Source: Corynebacterium variabile (lineage in GTDB: Bacteria; Actinomycetota; Actinomycetes; Mycobacteriales; Mycobacteriaceae). From it: a stretch of 64,000 nt of DNA. Of this stretch, positions 1 through 6,699 are shown one piece after another. Every line of letters starts with the position of its first letter. Within the stretch, counting starts at the first letter, position 1. Position numbers and translations under genes: made by a program. The notes below the pieces were generated by a model that saw only the letters and a program-made list of their open reading frames with translations, was not told the DNA's origin and made no database searches. The stretch spans positions 248,001-312,000 of the forward strand of contig NZ_BJNT01000004.1 of NCBI RefSeq assembly GCF_006539825.1, written 5' to 3'.

Positions 1-400
1 CGAAAGCTTCGAGACGACTGGCGCGCTCCTCGATATCCGAGATCCCGCGGGTGAGTGGTGAGAGCCTCGCGGAGCTGAACATCCAGGTGCGCCAGGGTTT
101 GTTTCCTTTGCTCTGATTGCATTTCCCGCAACTGGGGACCAGATTGTGGATCTCTGAGATGTATCCGGTCGGCCGCTGCTTGATGACAAGCGGTCGTAGG
201 TGATCCCATTCTGTAGACGTGTCGCCGCAGTAGGAGCACACAGGGAAATCCATGCCGAGAACACCCAAAGTCTCCTTTATCTCATCCTCCGTCGGGACGA
301 TGACAGGGATGATCCCGTTGACGAACGAGTTGGTGATGCTCGATGACCGGCCCGTGGTACGGACGGGTTTCGGCATGGCGAATCCGGATGGCGAGGTCAT
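1..400 (-). CDS. HNH endonuclease (3' part cut by window edge)
   Basis: Not a long open frame in the usual sense because it runs off the left edge; I translated it by hand on the minus strand. It shows a zinc-finger HNH nuclease core: CSYCGD, then EWDHLRPL (the catalytic His), then IHNLVPSCGKCNQSKGNKPW, which supplies the second Cys pair, the Asn and the Lys of the fold. Such HNH cores cut DNA and occur in restriction enzymes, phage defence proteins and mobile elements. About 133 residues are visible from the chosen ATG at 400. I chose that start because TAGCCT lies at 408-413, exactly 7 bases upstream, the leaderless arrangement seen for other genes here; a GTG at 442 is the in-frame alternative. 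The family is certain, the biological role is not, and the C-terminus is missing. Confidence 0.72.
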   Translation of the reverse strand, partial: MTSPSGFAMPKPVRTTGRSSSITNSFVNGIIPVIVPTEDEIKETLGVLGMDFPVCSYCGDTSTEWDHLRPLVIKQRPTGYISEIHNLVPSCGKCNQSKGNKPWRTWMFSSARLSPLTRGISDIEERASRLEAF

Positions 401-457
401 GGAGATGAGGCTACGGGCACCAGGACCGTGGGTGGGAGGCACCTCGTCTCAACACCG

Positions 458-679
458 TCAGGTCAGTTCGTCCATTCGGCCCATGATCGCGGAGTTGATA
501 CGCCGCAGCACGGCGACGGTGGTGGGATCTGCCAGGCTGTCCTGGAGCAGAGCGCGATGTGCGGCAAGGTCGCGGGCGAATGTGGAGTCGGTCAATGTAC
601 GACCTCGGTCAGTCACCTCCCCCACCGACCTGACGGTGCGAGATGCGGACATGGTGTCCAGAGGCACGGGACCGGCCAC
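458..679 (-). CDS. Small hypothetical protein upstream of the HNH gene
   Basis: A possible 73-residue protein starting at GTG 679 (or 64 residues from ATG 652), ending in MGRMDELT just before the HNH gene in the same direction. It is polar, rich in Arg, Thr and Asp, with no signal peptide or membrane segment, and I do not recognise a family. A GGTGAGG stretch precedes the 679 start and could be a ribosome binding site. It is plausible because it fits an HNH-associated two-gene unit reading away from nadE, but GC-rich DNA produces many chance frames, so this is a weak call. Confidence 0.3.
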   Translation of the reverse strand: MAGPVPLDTMSASRTVRSVGEVTDRGRTLTDSTFARDLAAHRALLQDSLADPTTVAVLRRINSAIMGRMDELT

Positions 680-720
680 CTACCGCACCTCACCGCGACC
701 CGCCTGGCACACTGGTGAGC

Positions 721-2787
721 ATGTCCGATCAGCCTGATCAGCCCACCGCAGGGGCCTACGCCCACGGCTTCGCCCGCGTCGCCGCCGTCACCGTCCCGGT
801 CGCCGTCGCCGACCCGGCGACCAATGCACAGAGCATTCTCGACGCCGCCCGCGAACTGCATGACGACCATGTCGGCGTCGCCGTGTTCCCCGAGCTCAGC
901 CTCACCGGCTATGCCATCGATGACCTCGTCCTCCAGGACGTACTGCTCGACGCCGTCACCGACGCCGTCGAAACGCTCGTCGCTGCGAGTATCGACCTCA
1001 TGCCCGTCCTCGTCGTCGGCGCACCCCTGGCCCACGGCAACCGGCTCTACAACTGCGCGGTCGTCATCCACCGCGGTGAGATCCTCGGCGTCGTCCCGAA
1101 GTCCAACCTGCCGACCTACCGCGAGTTCTACGAACGCCGCTGGTACGCCCCCGGCGACGACATTCAGGACGCCACCATCCGCATCGGTGACAACCGGGCG
1201 CTCTTCGGCACCGACCTGCTGTTCGAGGCCGCGGACGTGAAGGGACTGACCTTCCACGCCGAGATCTGCGAGGACATGTGGGTCCCCGTCCCGCCGAGTG
1301 CCCGCGCGGCACTCAACGGGGCGACAGTCCTGCTCAACCTCTCCGGCAGCCCCATCACCCAGCGCCGCGCCGACGACCGGCACCTGCTGGCGTCAAGTGC
1401 ATCGCTGCGTTGCCAGGCCGCCTACGTCTACGCCGCCGCCGGGCACGGCGAATCCACCAACGACGTCGCCTGGGACGGGCTGACCATGGTGCACGAACGT
1501 GGCGTCCTCCTGCGTGAGACCGAGCGTTTCCCGGACGGGACGCGCTACTCCGTCGCCGATGTCGACCTCGACAGCATCCGTCAGGCGCGGCTGCACCAGG
1601 GCACCTTCGACGACAACCGACGCACCCTCGATGACCTGGGTGAACGGGAATACCGCACCGTCGATTTCACCCTCGACCCGCCGCGCGGGGAGATCGGCCT
1701 GCGCCGCGACCTCGCCCGCTTCCCCTTCGTCCCCGGTGATCCCGCGCGCCTCGCCCAGGACTGCTACGAGGCCTTCAACATCCAGGTTGCCGGCCTGGCC
1801 CAGCGACTCTCCGCGATCGGGAACCCGAAGCCGGTCATCGGCGTCTCCGGCGGTCTGGACTCCACCCACGCGCTGCTGGTCATCGCCCGTGCGATGGACC
1901 GCGCCGGGCGTCCGCGCTCGGACATCCTCGCGTACACCATGCCTGGTTTCGCCACGAGTGAGCACACGAAGTCCAATGCCGTGAAGCTCGCCGAAGCGAT
2001 CGGCGCGTCCATCGAGACCATCGACATCGTGCCCGCCGCCACCGAACTGCTCAAGAAGATGCACCATCCCTTCGGCGACGGCGAACCGGTCTATGACGTC
2101 ACCTTCGAGAACGTCCAGGCAGGCCTGCGCACCGACTACCTCTTCCGCCTGGCCAACCACCACGGCGGCATCGTCGTCGGCACCGGCGACCTCTCCGAGA
2201 TCGCCCTGGGCTGGTGCACCTACGGCGTCGGTGACCAGATGAGCCACTACGGCGTGAACTGCGGCGTCCCGAAGACGCTCATGCAGCACCTCATCCGCTG
2301 GGTCATCGCCGAACGCGAGGGGGTGGACGCCGCCACCGTGGAGGTCCTGCAGTCCGTCCTCGACACCGAGATCAGCCCCGAGCTCGTGCCGCCGGGCGCC
2401 GACGGCAAGGTGCAGTCCACCGAGTCCACCATCGGCCCCTACGCCCTGCACGACTTCACCCTCTGGCACATCCTCGCGGGGCTGCGTCCCTCCAAGATCG
2501 CCTTCCTCGCCTGGCACGCCTGGAAGGACGCCGAGGTCGGCGAGTGGCCCGCCGGTTTCCCCGATGAGGACCGCTACACCTACGACCTGGCCACGATCGT
2601 GGAATGGGAGCGCTCGTTCCTGCAGCGGTTCTTCGGGTTCGCGCAGTTCAAGCGCACTGCGATCCCCAACGGTCCGAAAGTCTCCCCGGCCGGGTCCCTC
2701 TCCCCGCGTGGTGACTGGCGCGCCCCCTCGGACGGCAACGCCCGGGCCTGGCTCGCCGAGCTGGACGCCGCGTTCCCGGGGGTTTAG
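721..2787 (+). CDS. nadE: Glutamine-dependent NAD+ synthetase
   Basis: Makes NAD+ from nicotinic acid adenine dinucleotide, ATP and glutamine-derived ammonia; a cytosolic enzyme. The 688-residue length matches the long actinobacterial type with an N-terminal nitrilase-fold glutaminase and a C-terminal synthetase. The glutaminase triad is visible as E58 (FPELSL), K127 (VVPKSNL) and C183 (AEICEDMW). The synthetase carries the PP-loop SGGLDS at 376-381. I chose ATG 721 over the upstream in-frame extension because the extension has no conserved sequence; CACACT lies 7 bases before it, resembling the leaderless -10 pattern of this region. It converges on the SGNH gene with a 6-base gap. Confidence 0.96.
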   Translation: MSDQPDQPTAGAYAHGFARVAAVTVPVAVADPATNAQSILDAARELHDDHVGVAVFPELSLTGYAIDDLVLQDVLLDAVTDAVETLVAASIDLMPVLVVGAPLAHGNRLYNCAVVIHRGEILGVVPKSNLPTYREFYERRWYAPGDDIQDATIRIGDNRALFGTDLLFEAADVKGLTFHAEICEDMWVPVPPSARAALNGATVLLNLSGSPITQRRADDRHLLASSASLRCQAAYVYAAAGHGESTNDVAWDGLTMVHERGVLLRETERFPDGTRYSVADVDLDSIRQARLHQGTFDDNRRTLDDLGEREYRTVDFTLDPPRGEIGLRRDLARFPFVPGDPARLAQDCYEAFNIQVAGLAQRLSAIGNPKPVIGVSGGLDSTHALLVIARAMDRAGRPRSDILAYTMPGFATSEHTKSNAVKLAEAIGASIETIDIVPAATELLKKMHHPFGDGEPVYDVTFENVQAGLRTDYLFRLANHHGGIVVGTGDLSEIALGWCTYGVGDQMSHYGVNCGVPKTLMQHLIRWVIAEREGVDAATVEVLQSVLDTEISPELVPPGADGKVQSTESTIGPYALHDFTLWHILAGLRPSKIAFLAWHAWKDAEVGEWPAGFPDEDRYTYDLATIVEWERSFLQRFFGFAQFKRTAIPNGPKVSPAGSLSPRGDWRAPSDGNARAWLAELDAAFPGV

Positions 2788-2793
2788 CCGGAA

Positions 2794-3690
2794 CTACCGC
2801 ACGATCTCCGGGATGAACAGGTCCGCCATGAACCGCGACCCGGCGGCGGTCGGGTGCCACGCCATGAGGACGTCAGGTGCACCCTCTTCGCCGGAGAGGA
2901 AGCGCTCACCGACAGGGCTGCAGGTCGAGTTGCCTGCTGCGGCGGAACGGACGTCCACGAACTCCGCGTCGTACTTCTCCGCGGCGAGCGCCATCGTCTC
3001 ACTGATGTATCCCTCGACCTCGTCGAGCTGCTGGTCGTAGACCGGCAGGGAAACACCCTCGACCGGCCCGTCGGTGCGGCACACGTACGGTCCGACCGTG
3101 GCCGGCAGGTAACTGGAGAAGACGAGCTTCGCGTCCGGTGCGGCGTCCCGGATCTTCGACACGGCGGTGTCCACGTTCGTCATCACGGTTTCGCGGCGTC
3201 CGTCCAGGTCACCGATCTTCATGCCACGGACCACGCCCTGGTGGGCGAAGTCGTTGCCGCCGATGGAGAGGAAGACCGTGCCGGTCTCCGCGCCGAGGTC
3301 GCCGGAGGCCAGCGCCTCGTCGACCCGCTCGAGCATCGTCTCCGAGGTCACCCCACCACAGCTGAAGTCGTGGACGGCGACGCCGGTGTCCGCTGCGGCG
3401 AGTCGGGACCAGTTCGCGTCCGACTGGGAGCAGGTCCGGGTCAGGGCGGCTTCGTCGGGGGAGGAGTAGTAGGAGTCGCCGAAGACGACGACATTTCCCG
3501 AGGATCCGGAGGACGCCCCGGACAGCGACGCCAGCGTCAGGCCCGACACACTCGCGACACCGACACCGGCGGCCGCGAGCAGGGAACCGGTCACCATGCG
3601 CGGTGCGAGAGTCTTGCGGCGGTGCCGGGAACCCCTGGATGCGCGGGGTGCGCGGTGTCGCCGGTGCTGCCCGGATGCGCGGTGGTCCAT
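2794..3690 (-). CDS. Secreted SGNH/GDSL-type lipase or esterase
   Basis: A 298-residue exported hydrolase. An Arg-rich N-terminus is followed by a hydrophobic stretch (about 32-57) acting as signal peptide or membrane anchor. The GDS nucleophile motif FGDSYYSS is at 70-77 (Ser73), the block III GGND sits mid-protein, and the C-terminal catalytic Asp/His region is WHPTAAG (His279), so the catalytic elements look intact. The usual substrate class is acyl esters or lipids outside the cell; the exact substrate is unknown. AGAAGGA lies 12 bases upstream of the start, a long spacing, so the internal ATG at residue 32 is an alternative. TAAGAT at 3751-3756 (minus strand) is a candidate -10. Confidence 0.88.
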   Translation of the reverse strand: MDHRASGQHRRHRAPRASRGSRHRRKTLAPRMVTGSLLAAAGVGVASVSGLTLASLSGASSGSSGNVVVFGDSYYSSPDEAALTRTCSQSDANWSRLAAADTGVAVHDFSCGGVTSETMLERVDEALASGDLGAETGTVFLSIGGNDFAHQGVVRGMKIGDLDGRRETVMTNVDTAVSKIRDAAPDAKLVFSSYLPATVGPYVCRTDGPVEGVSLPVYDQQLDEVEGYISETMALAAEKYDAEFVDVRSAAAGNSTCSPVGERFLSGEEGAPDVLMAWHPTAAGSRFMADLFIPEIVR

Positions 3691-3791
3691 GTACTGGCGA
3701 TGTCCTTCTCTGGTGTGTCAGGGAGAAAGGGCCGGAGATTGTCCGGACTGATCTTACGTCATCCGGTTGGGGTGGGCACGCCTAACGGCAG

Positions 3792-3820
3792 AACCCCCGG
3801 GTCCGAGGACGCCGGGGGTT
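3792..3820 (-). terminator. Hairpin terminator of tRNA-Ser copy 1
   Basis: A perfect 9-bp stem (AACCCCCGG with CCGGGGGTT) around an 11-base loop, four bases after the tRNA 3' end on the minus strand. No long U-tract follows. Confidence 0.65.
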
Positions 3821-3824
3821 CATG

Positions 3825-3916
3825 TGGCGGAGGATAGGGGATTTGAACCCCTGTGGGATTTAACTCCCTCACGCGTTCCAGGCGTGTGACATAGGCCGCT
3901 AGTCGAATCCTCCGCC
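3825..3916 (-). tRNA. tRNA-Ser (anticodon GGA), copy 1
   Basis: Minus-strand class II tRNA of 92 nt. Acceptor arms GGCGGAG and CTCCGCC pair; the anticodon stem is CACGC/GCGTG with loop CTGGAAC, so the anticodon is GGA, reading UCC/UCU. The long variable arm is typical of tRNA-Ser and the T-arm holds GGTTCAAATCC. The CCA end is not encoded. TACATT just upstream of the 5' end may be the -10 element. Confidence 0.95.
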
Positions 3917-4070
3917 GTACAATGTACACCTGCCCGCGGCGTCCGCGAAGTCGGGGGTGGGTTGTGCGCATCACGCAGTGAGAGGTTGGTCGGGAGGGGG
4001 CTGCAGCGACCTCCGGGTGCGCGATGCCGACATATCGGACATGGCTGAGACCGACCCCCGGACATGACTG

Positions 4071-4099
4071 AACCCCCGGGTCCGAGGACGCCGGGGGTT
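4071..4099 (-). terminator. Hairpin terminator of tRNA-Ser copy 2
   Basis: Same 9-bp stem and 11-base loop as after copy 1, again without a strong U-tract. Confidence 0.65.
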
Positions 4100-4103
4100 C
4101 ATG

Positions 4104-4195
4104 TGGCGGAGGATAGGGGATTTGAACCCCTGTGGGATTTAACTCCCTCACGCGTTCCAGGCGTGTGACATAGGCCGCTAGTCGAATCCTCCGCC
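4104..4195 (-). tRNA. tRNA-Ser (anticodon GGA), copy 2
   Basis: Identical to the copy at 3825-3916, with the same anticodon and no encoded CCA. Its upstream DNA differs and shows TATATT close to the 5' end, so each copy probably has its own promoter. Confidence 0.95.
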
Positions 4196-4295
4196 GACAA
4201 ATATACACAGGGCGTCCACGTGCCACAAAATGGCTGGTCGTGCCGTGGAAAGGGATCGGGAAGGCGCCGGCCGTACACAAGTCCCACCCCGTGCT

Positions 4296-4324
4296 TTGGC
4301 ACCAGTCGAATCCTGGGTTACCAT
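4296..4324 (+). promoter_or_regulatory. Promoter of the SRP RNA gene
   Basis: TTGGCA (4296-4301), a 17-base spacer and TACCAT (4319-4324) form a good housekeeping sigma promoter. Transcription would begin near G4332, exactly the base that opens the terminal helix of the SRP RNA. Confidence 0.75.
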
Positions 4325-4331
4325 GGTCGAC

Positions 4332-4419
4332 GGATCTCACGTGGCGTGAATCCTGCGAACTCCCCCAGGGCAGGAATGCAGCAAGGGTAAGCGGGCTCTG
4401 GCGGGTGCGTGAGGTCCGT
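4332..4419 (+). ncRNA. ffs: Signal recognition particle RNA (4.5S type)
   Basis: The small SRP RNA that binds Ffh and targets nascent membrane proteins. The conserved helix 8 is visible: GGGCA, a GGAA tetraloop at 4373-4376, then TGCAGCAAGGGT. The closing helix pairs 4332-4341 (GGATCTCACG) with 4408-4417 (CGTGAGGTCC) with one G-U pair. The location between tRNA-Ser and dnaX agrees with other actinobacteria. The 5' end follows from the promoter; the 3' end is set by the helix and uncertain by a few bases. Confidence 0.9.
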
Positions 4420-4470
4420 TCTACTTTCCGGGGAGGGAACCGGGGCGGGGAAGGGCCCAGGGGAAGGGTC

Positions 4471-4509
4471 CAGGGGAACGGCTCAGGGGAACGGCTCAGG
4501 GGAACGGCT
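4471..4509. repeat. 13-bp tandem repeat, three copies
   Basis: The unit CAGGGGAACGGCT occurs three times in a row exactly, with a degenerate copy just before. It lies between the SRP RNA and the aspT promoter and codes for nothing evident. Confidence 0.85.
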
Positions 4510-4551
4510 CAGTGGGGGACAGGGTGCCCTGACCATGTGACTTAGCCGGTA

Positions 4552-4581
4552 CTGACACGGCGGGACGCAGAGCATTAGACT
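4552..4581 (+). promoter_or_regulatory. Promoter of aspT
   Basis: CTGACA (4552-4557), 18-base spacer, TAGACT (4576-4581). Transcription would start near 4589, leaving a leader of about 60 bases that carries the GAGGAGGT ribosome binding site. Confidence 0.65.
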
Positions 4582-4647
4582 TGCCACGGAAATATGCCGA
4601 CGGAACCACCCCCTGTTCCGTAACCGTCGAGGAGGTCCTGCGGGACT

Positions 4648-5934
4648 ATGAAGCTGACCGAAGCCAACACCGACCGACTGCTCGCGCTCAAGGACGAGGT
4701 CACCGCGTCCTACGAGGAGCTCAAGGCCCGTAACCTGGGCCTGAACCTCACCCGCGGCAAGCCCTCCTCCGAGCAGCTCGACATCGGAGAGTCCCTGCTC
4801 AGCCTGCCCGGCGAGGACGACCACACCCTCGCCGACGGCACCGACGTGCGGAACTACGGTGGCGGCGACGGTATCCGAGAGATCCGTGAGCTGTGGGCCG
4901 AAGTCCTCGGCATCCCCGCCGATCTCGTCGTCGCCGGCGACGCGTCCAGTCTGAACATCATGTTCGACCTCATCTCCTGGTCGCACACCTTCGGCAACAA
5001 CGACTCCGAGCGTCCCTGGGCGGCGGAGGAGACCGTCAAGTGGATCTGCCCGGTCCCCGGATACGACCGCCACTTCTCCATCACCGAGACCTTCGGCTAC
5101 GAGATGGTCACCATCCCGATGAACGAGGACGGCCCCGACGTGGACGCCATCCGCGAGCTCGTCAAGGACCCCCAGGTCAAGGGCATGTGGGTTGTGCCGG
5201 TGTTCTCGAACCCGACCGGTGCCACCGTCTCCCGTGAGGTCGCCGAGGCACTGGCGTCGATGGAGACCGCCGCCCCCGATTTCCGCATCATCTGGGACAA
5301 CGCCTACGCCGTCCACACCCTCACCGACGAGTTCCCGGAGATCCTGGACATCGTCGGTATCGCCGCGGAAGCGGGCAACCCGAACCGGTTCTGGGCGATG
5401 TCCTCGACCTCGAAGATCACCCTCGCAGGTGCCGGCGTCGCCTTCTTCAACTCCTCGAAGGAGAACCTCGACTGGTACCGGAAGTACGCGACCATCCGCG
5501 GCATCGGCCCGAACAAGGTCAACCAGCTCGCCCACGTCCGCTACTTCGGCAACGCCGAGGGTGTCCGCTCGGTCATGCGTAAGCACTCCGGCATCCTCGG
5601 CCCGAAGTTCCGTGCCGTCACCGAGATCCTCGAGAAGCGTCTCGGTGGCCTCGGTATCGCCGAGTGGACCCACCCGGCGGGCGGCTACTTCATCTCCGTC
5701 GACCTGCTCGACGGCACCGCGAAGCGCACCGTGGAGCTGGCCAAGGAGGCGGGCATCGCGCTGACCGGCGCGGGCTCGGCCTTCCCGCTGAAGAGCGACC
5801 CGAACAACCGCAACCTGCGTCTCGCCCCGTCCCTGCCGCCGCAGGAGGAGGTCGAGGTGGCGATGGACGGTGTCGCGACCTGCATGCTCCTCGCCGCGAT
5901 CGAGGCCGCAGAAGCCGCCGGCGTCGCGGAGTAG
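4648..5934 (+). CDS. aspT: Aspartate aminotransferase, AspT type
   Basis: PLP-dependent class I aminotransferase of 428 residues that interconverts aspartate/oxaloacetate and glutamate/2-oxoglutarate, feeding the aspartate family whose lysC-asd genes lie in this window. It belongs to the distinct actinobacterial subgroup represented by C. glutamicum AspT, recognisable by the N-terminal NLTRGKPSSEQL and the mid-protein VVPVFSNPTGAT. The PLP lysine lies in SSTSKITLAGAG. ATG 4648 follows a strong GAGGAGGT site. The SUFU-like gene follows after 6 bases, likely co-transcribed. Confidence 0.93.
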   Translation: MKLTEANTDRLLALKDEVTASYEELKARNLGLNLTRGKPSSEQLDIGESLLSLPGEDDHTLADGTDVRNYGGGDGIREIRELWAEVLGIPADLVVAGDASSLNIMFDLISWSHTFGNNDSERPWAAEETVKWICPVPGYDRHFSITETFGYEMVTIPMNEDGPDVDAIRELVKDPQVKGMWVVPVFSNPTGATVSREVAEALASMETAAPDFRIIWDNAYAVHTLTDEFPEILDIVGIAAEAGNPNRFWAMSSTSKITLAGAGVAFFNSSKENLDWYRKYATIRGIGPNKVNQLAHVRYFGNAEGVRSVMRKHSGILGPKFRAVTEILEKRLGGLGIAEWTHPAGGYFISVDLLDGTAKRTVELAKEAGIALTGAGSAFPLKSDPNNRNLRLAPSLPPQEEVEVAMDGVATCMLLAAIEAAEAAGVAE

Positions 5935-5940
5935 GCGCGC

Positions 5941-6579
5941 GTGAATCTCAAGGAGACGACCTACTGGGCCTCTGACCTGCTCCCCGGCGAGCCGACGACG
6001 ACCACCCGCCGGGTGGTGCAGGGTTTCCCTGAGTTCACCGTCGCCGAGGTGAATATCGGTGGTCCCGGTGACCCGGACGACCCGACCGCCCCCGTCGAGA
6101 CCGTCGCCATGACGCTCGACGCGGCCCGCATCGAACCCGGCCTCGTCACCGAGGACGGCGCTGACCTGCGCGTCGAGTTCGTCACCGTGACCACCCGGCA
6201 TTCCCGGGCCGCCGCCGACCTGGTGACTGCGGCGGCGACGATGATCGCCCAGGACCCTCACCAGCGATCCCCGCAGCCCGGCCTGCTCCTGCCGGACCTG
6301 GGCTGGCACGTCGACGAGTCGATGACGGCGAAGCACGGTCTGCTCATCCCGCCGTTCCTCTGGGAGGACGGCGTCCCGCACGTCCACGAGGTCGATTTCG
6401 GGGGACGCCACGGTGGCGGCACCTCCCAGGACTGGACCCATCCGGGGCGGATGACGGTCGTCGCCCAGCTGGTGATGCTCACGGACGGGGAGTACTCCGC
6501 GGCCACGTCGCAGGGCCTTGGGGTGGTGCAGCAGCAGTTGCTGGACGCCGGCACCGACCTCAACGACGTCTGGCGCTGA
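5941..6579 (+). CDS. Suppressor-of-fused-like (SUFU) domain protein
   Basis: A 212-residue soluble protein with GTG start, 6 bases after aspT, using a GGAG that overlaps the aspT end. The second half (LLIPPFLWEDGVPHVHEVDF and the stretch around VVAQLVMLTDGE) resembles the bacterial SUFU domain family, whose members have no firm biochemical role and are sometimes linked to toxin immunity. I have not aligned it, so the family call is moderate. No signal peptide or membrane segment is seen. Confidence 0.65.
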   Translation: MNLKETTYWASDLLPGEPTTTTRRVVQGFPEFTVAEVNIGGPGDPDDPTAPVETVAMTLDAARIEPGLVTEDGADLRVEFVTVTTRHSRAAADLVTAAATMIAQDPHQRSPQPGLLLPDLGWHVDESMTAKHGLLIPPFLWEDGVPHVHEVDFGGRHGGGTSQDWTHPGRMTVVAQLVMLTDGEYSAATSQGLGVVQQQLLDAGTDLNDVWR

Positions 6580-6699
6580 CCGGTGCGGTAGCCGGTCCGG
6601 CAGGTGGCTGAGGGGCGTCCGGGGGTCGCCCGTGGGTCGTCCGTGGGTTGCCCGACGGTTGCCGGTTCACCGCGTCCGGCGTCCTTGTACTCTGGTGCC

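Larger units (their letters stand above)
3791..4196. repeat. 127-bp exact direct repeat containing tRNA-Ser and its terminator
   Basis: Bases 3791-3917 and 4070-4196 appear identical and hold the whole tRNA-Ser gene plus the hairpin that follows it. The 5' flanks of the two tRNAs differ, so the duplication ends almost exactly at the tRNA 5' end. This suggests a recent tandem duplication or gene conversion. Confidence 0.9.

Noticed and set aside
252..737. Plus-strand open frame opposite the HNH gene
   Set aside because: The minus strand shows a clear HNH motif over the same bases; the plus frame has no recognisable sequence.
4483..6441. 652-residue minus-strand frame over aspT and the SUFU-like gene
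   Set aside because: Antisense shadow of GC-rich genes; low-complexity Arg/Gly/Val composition and no motif.
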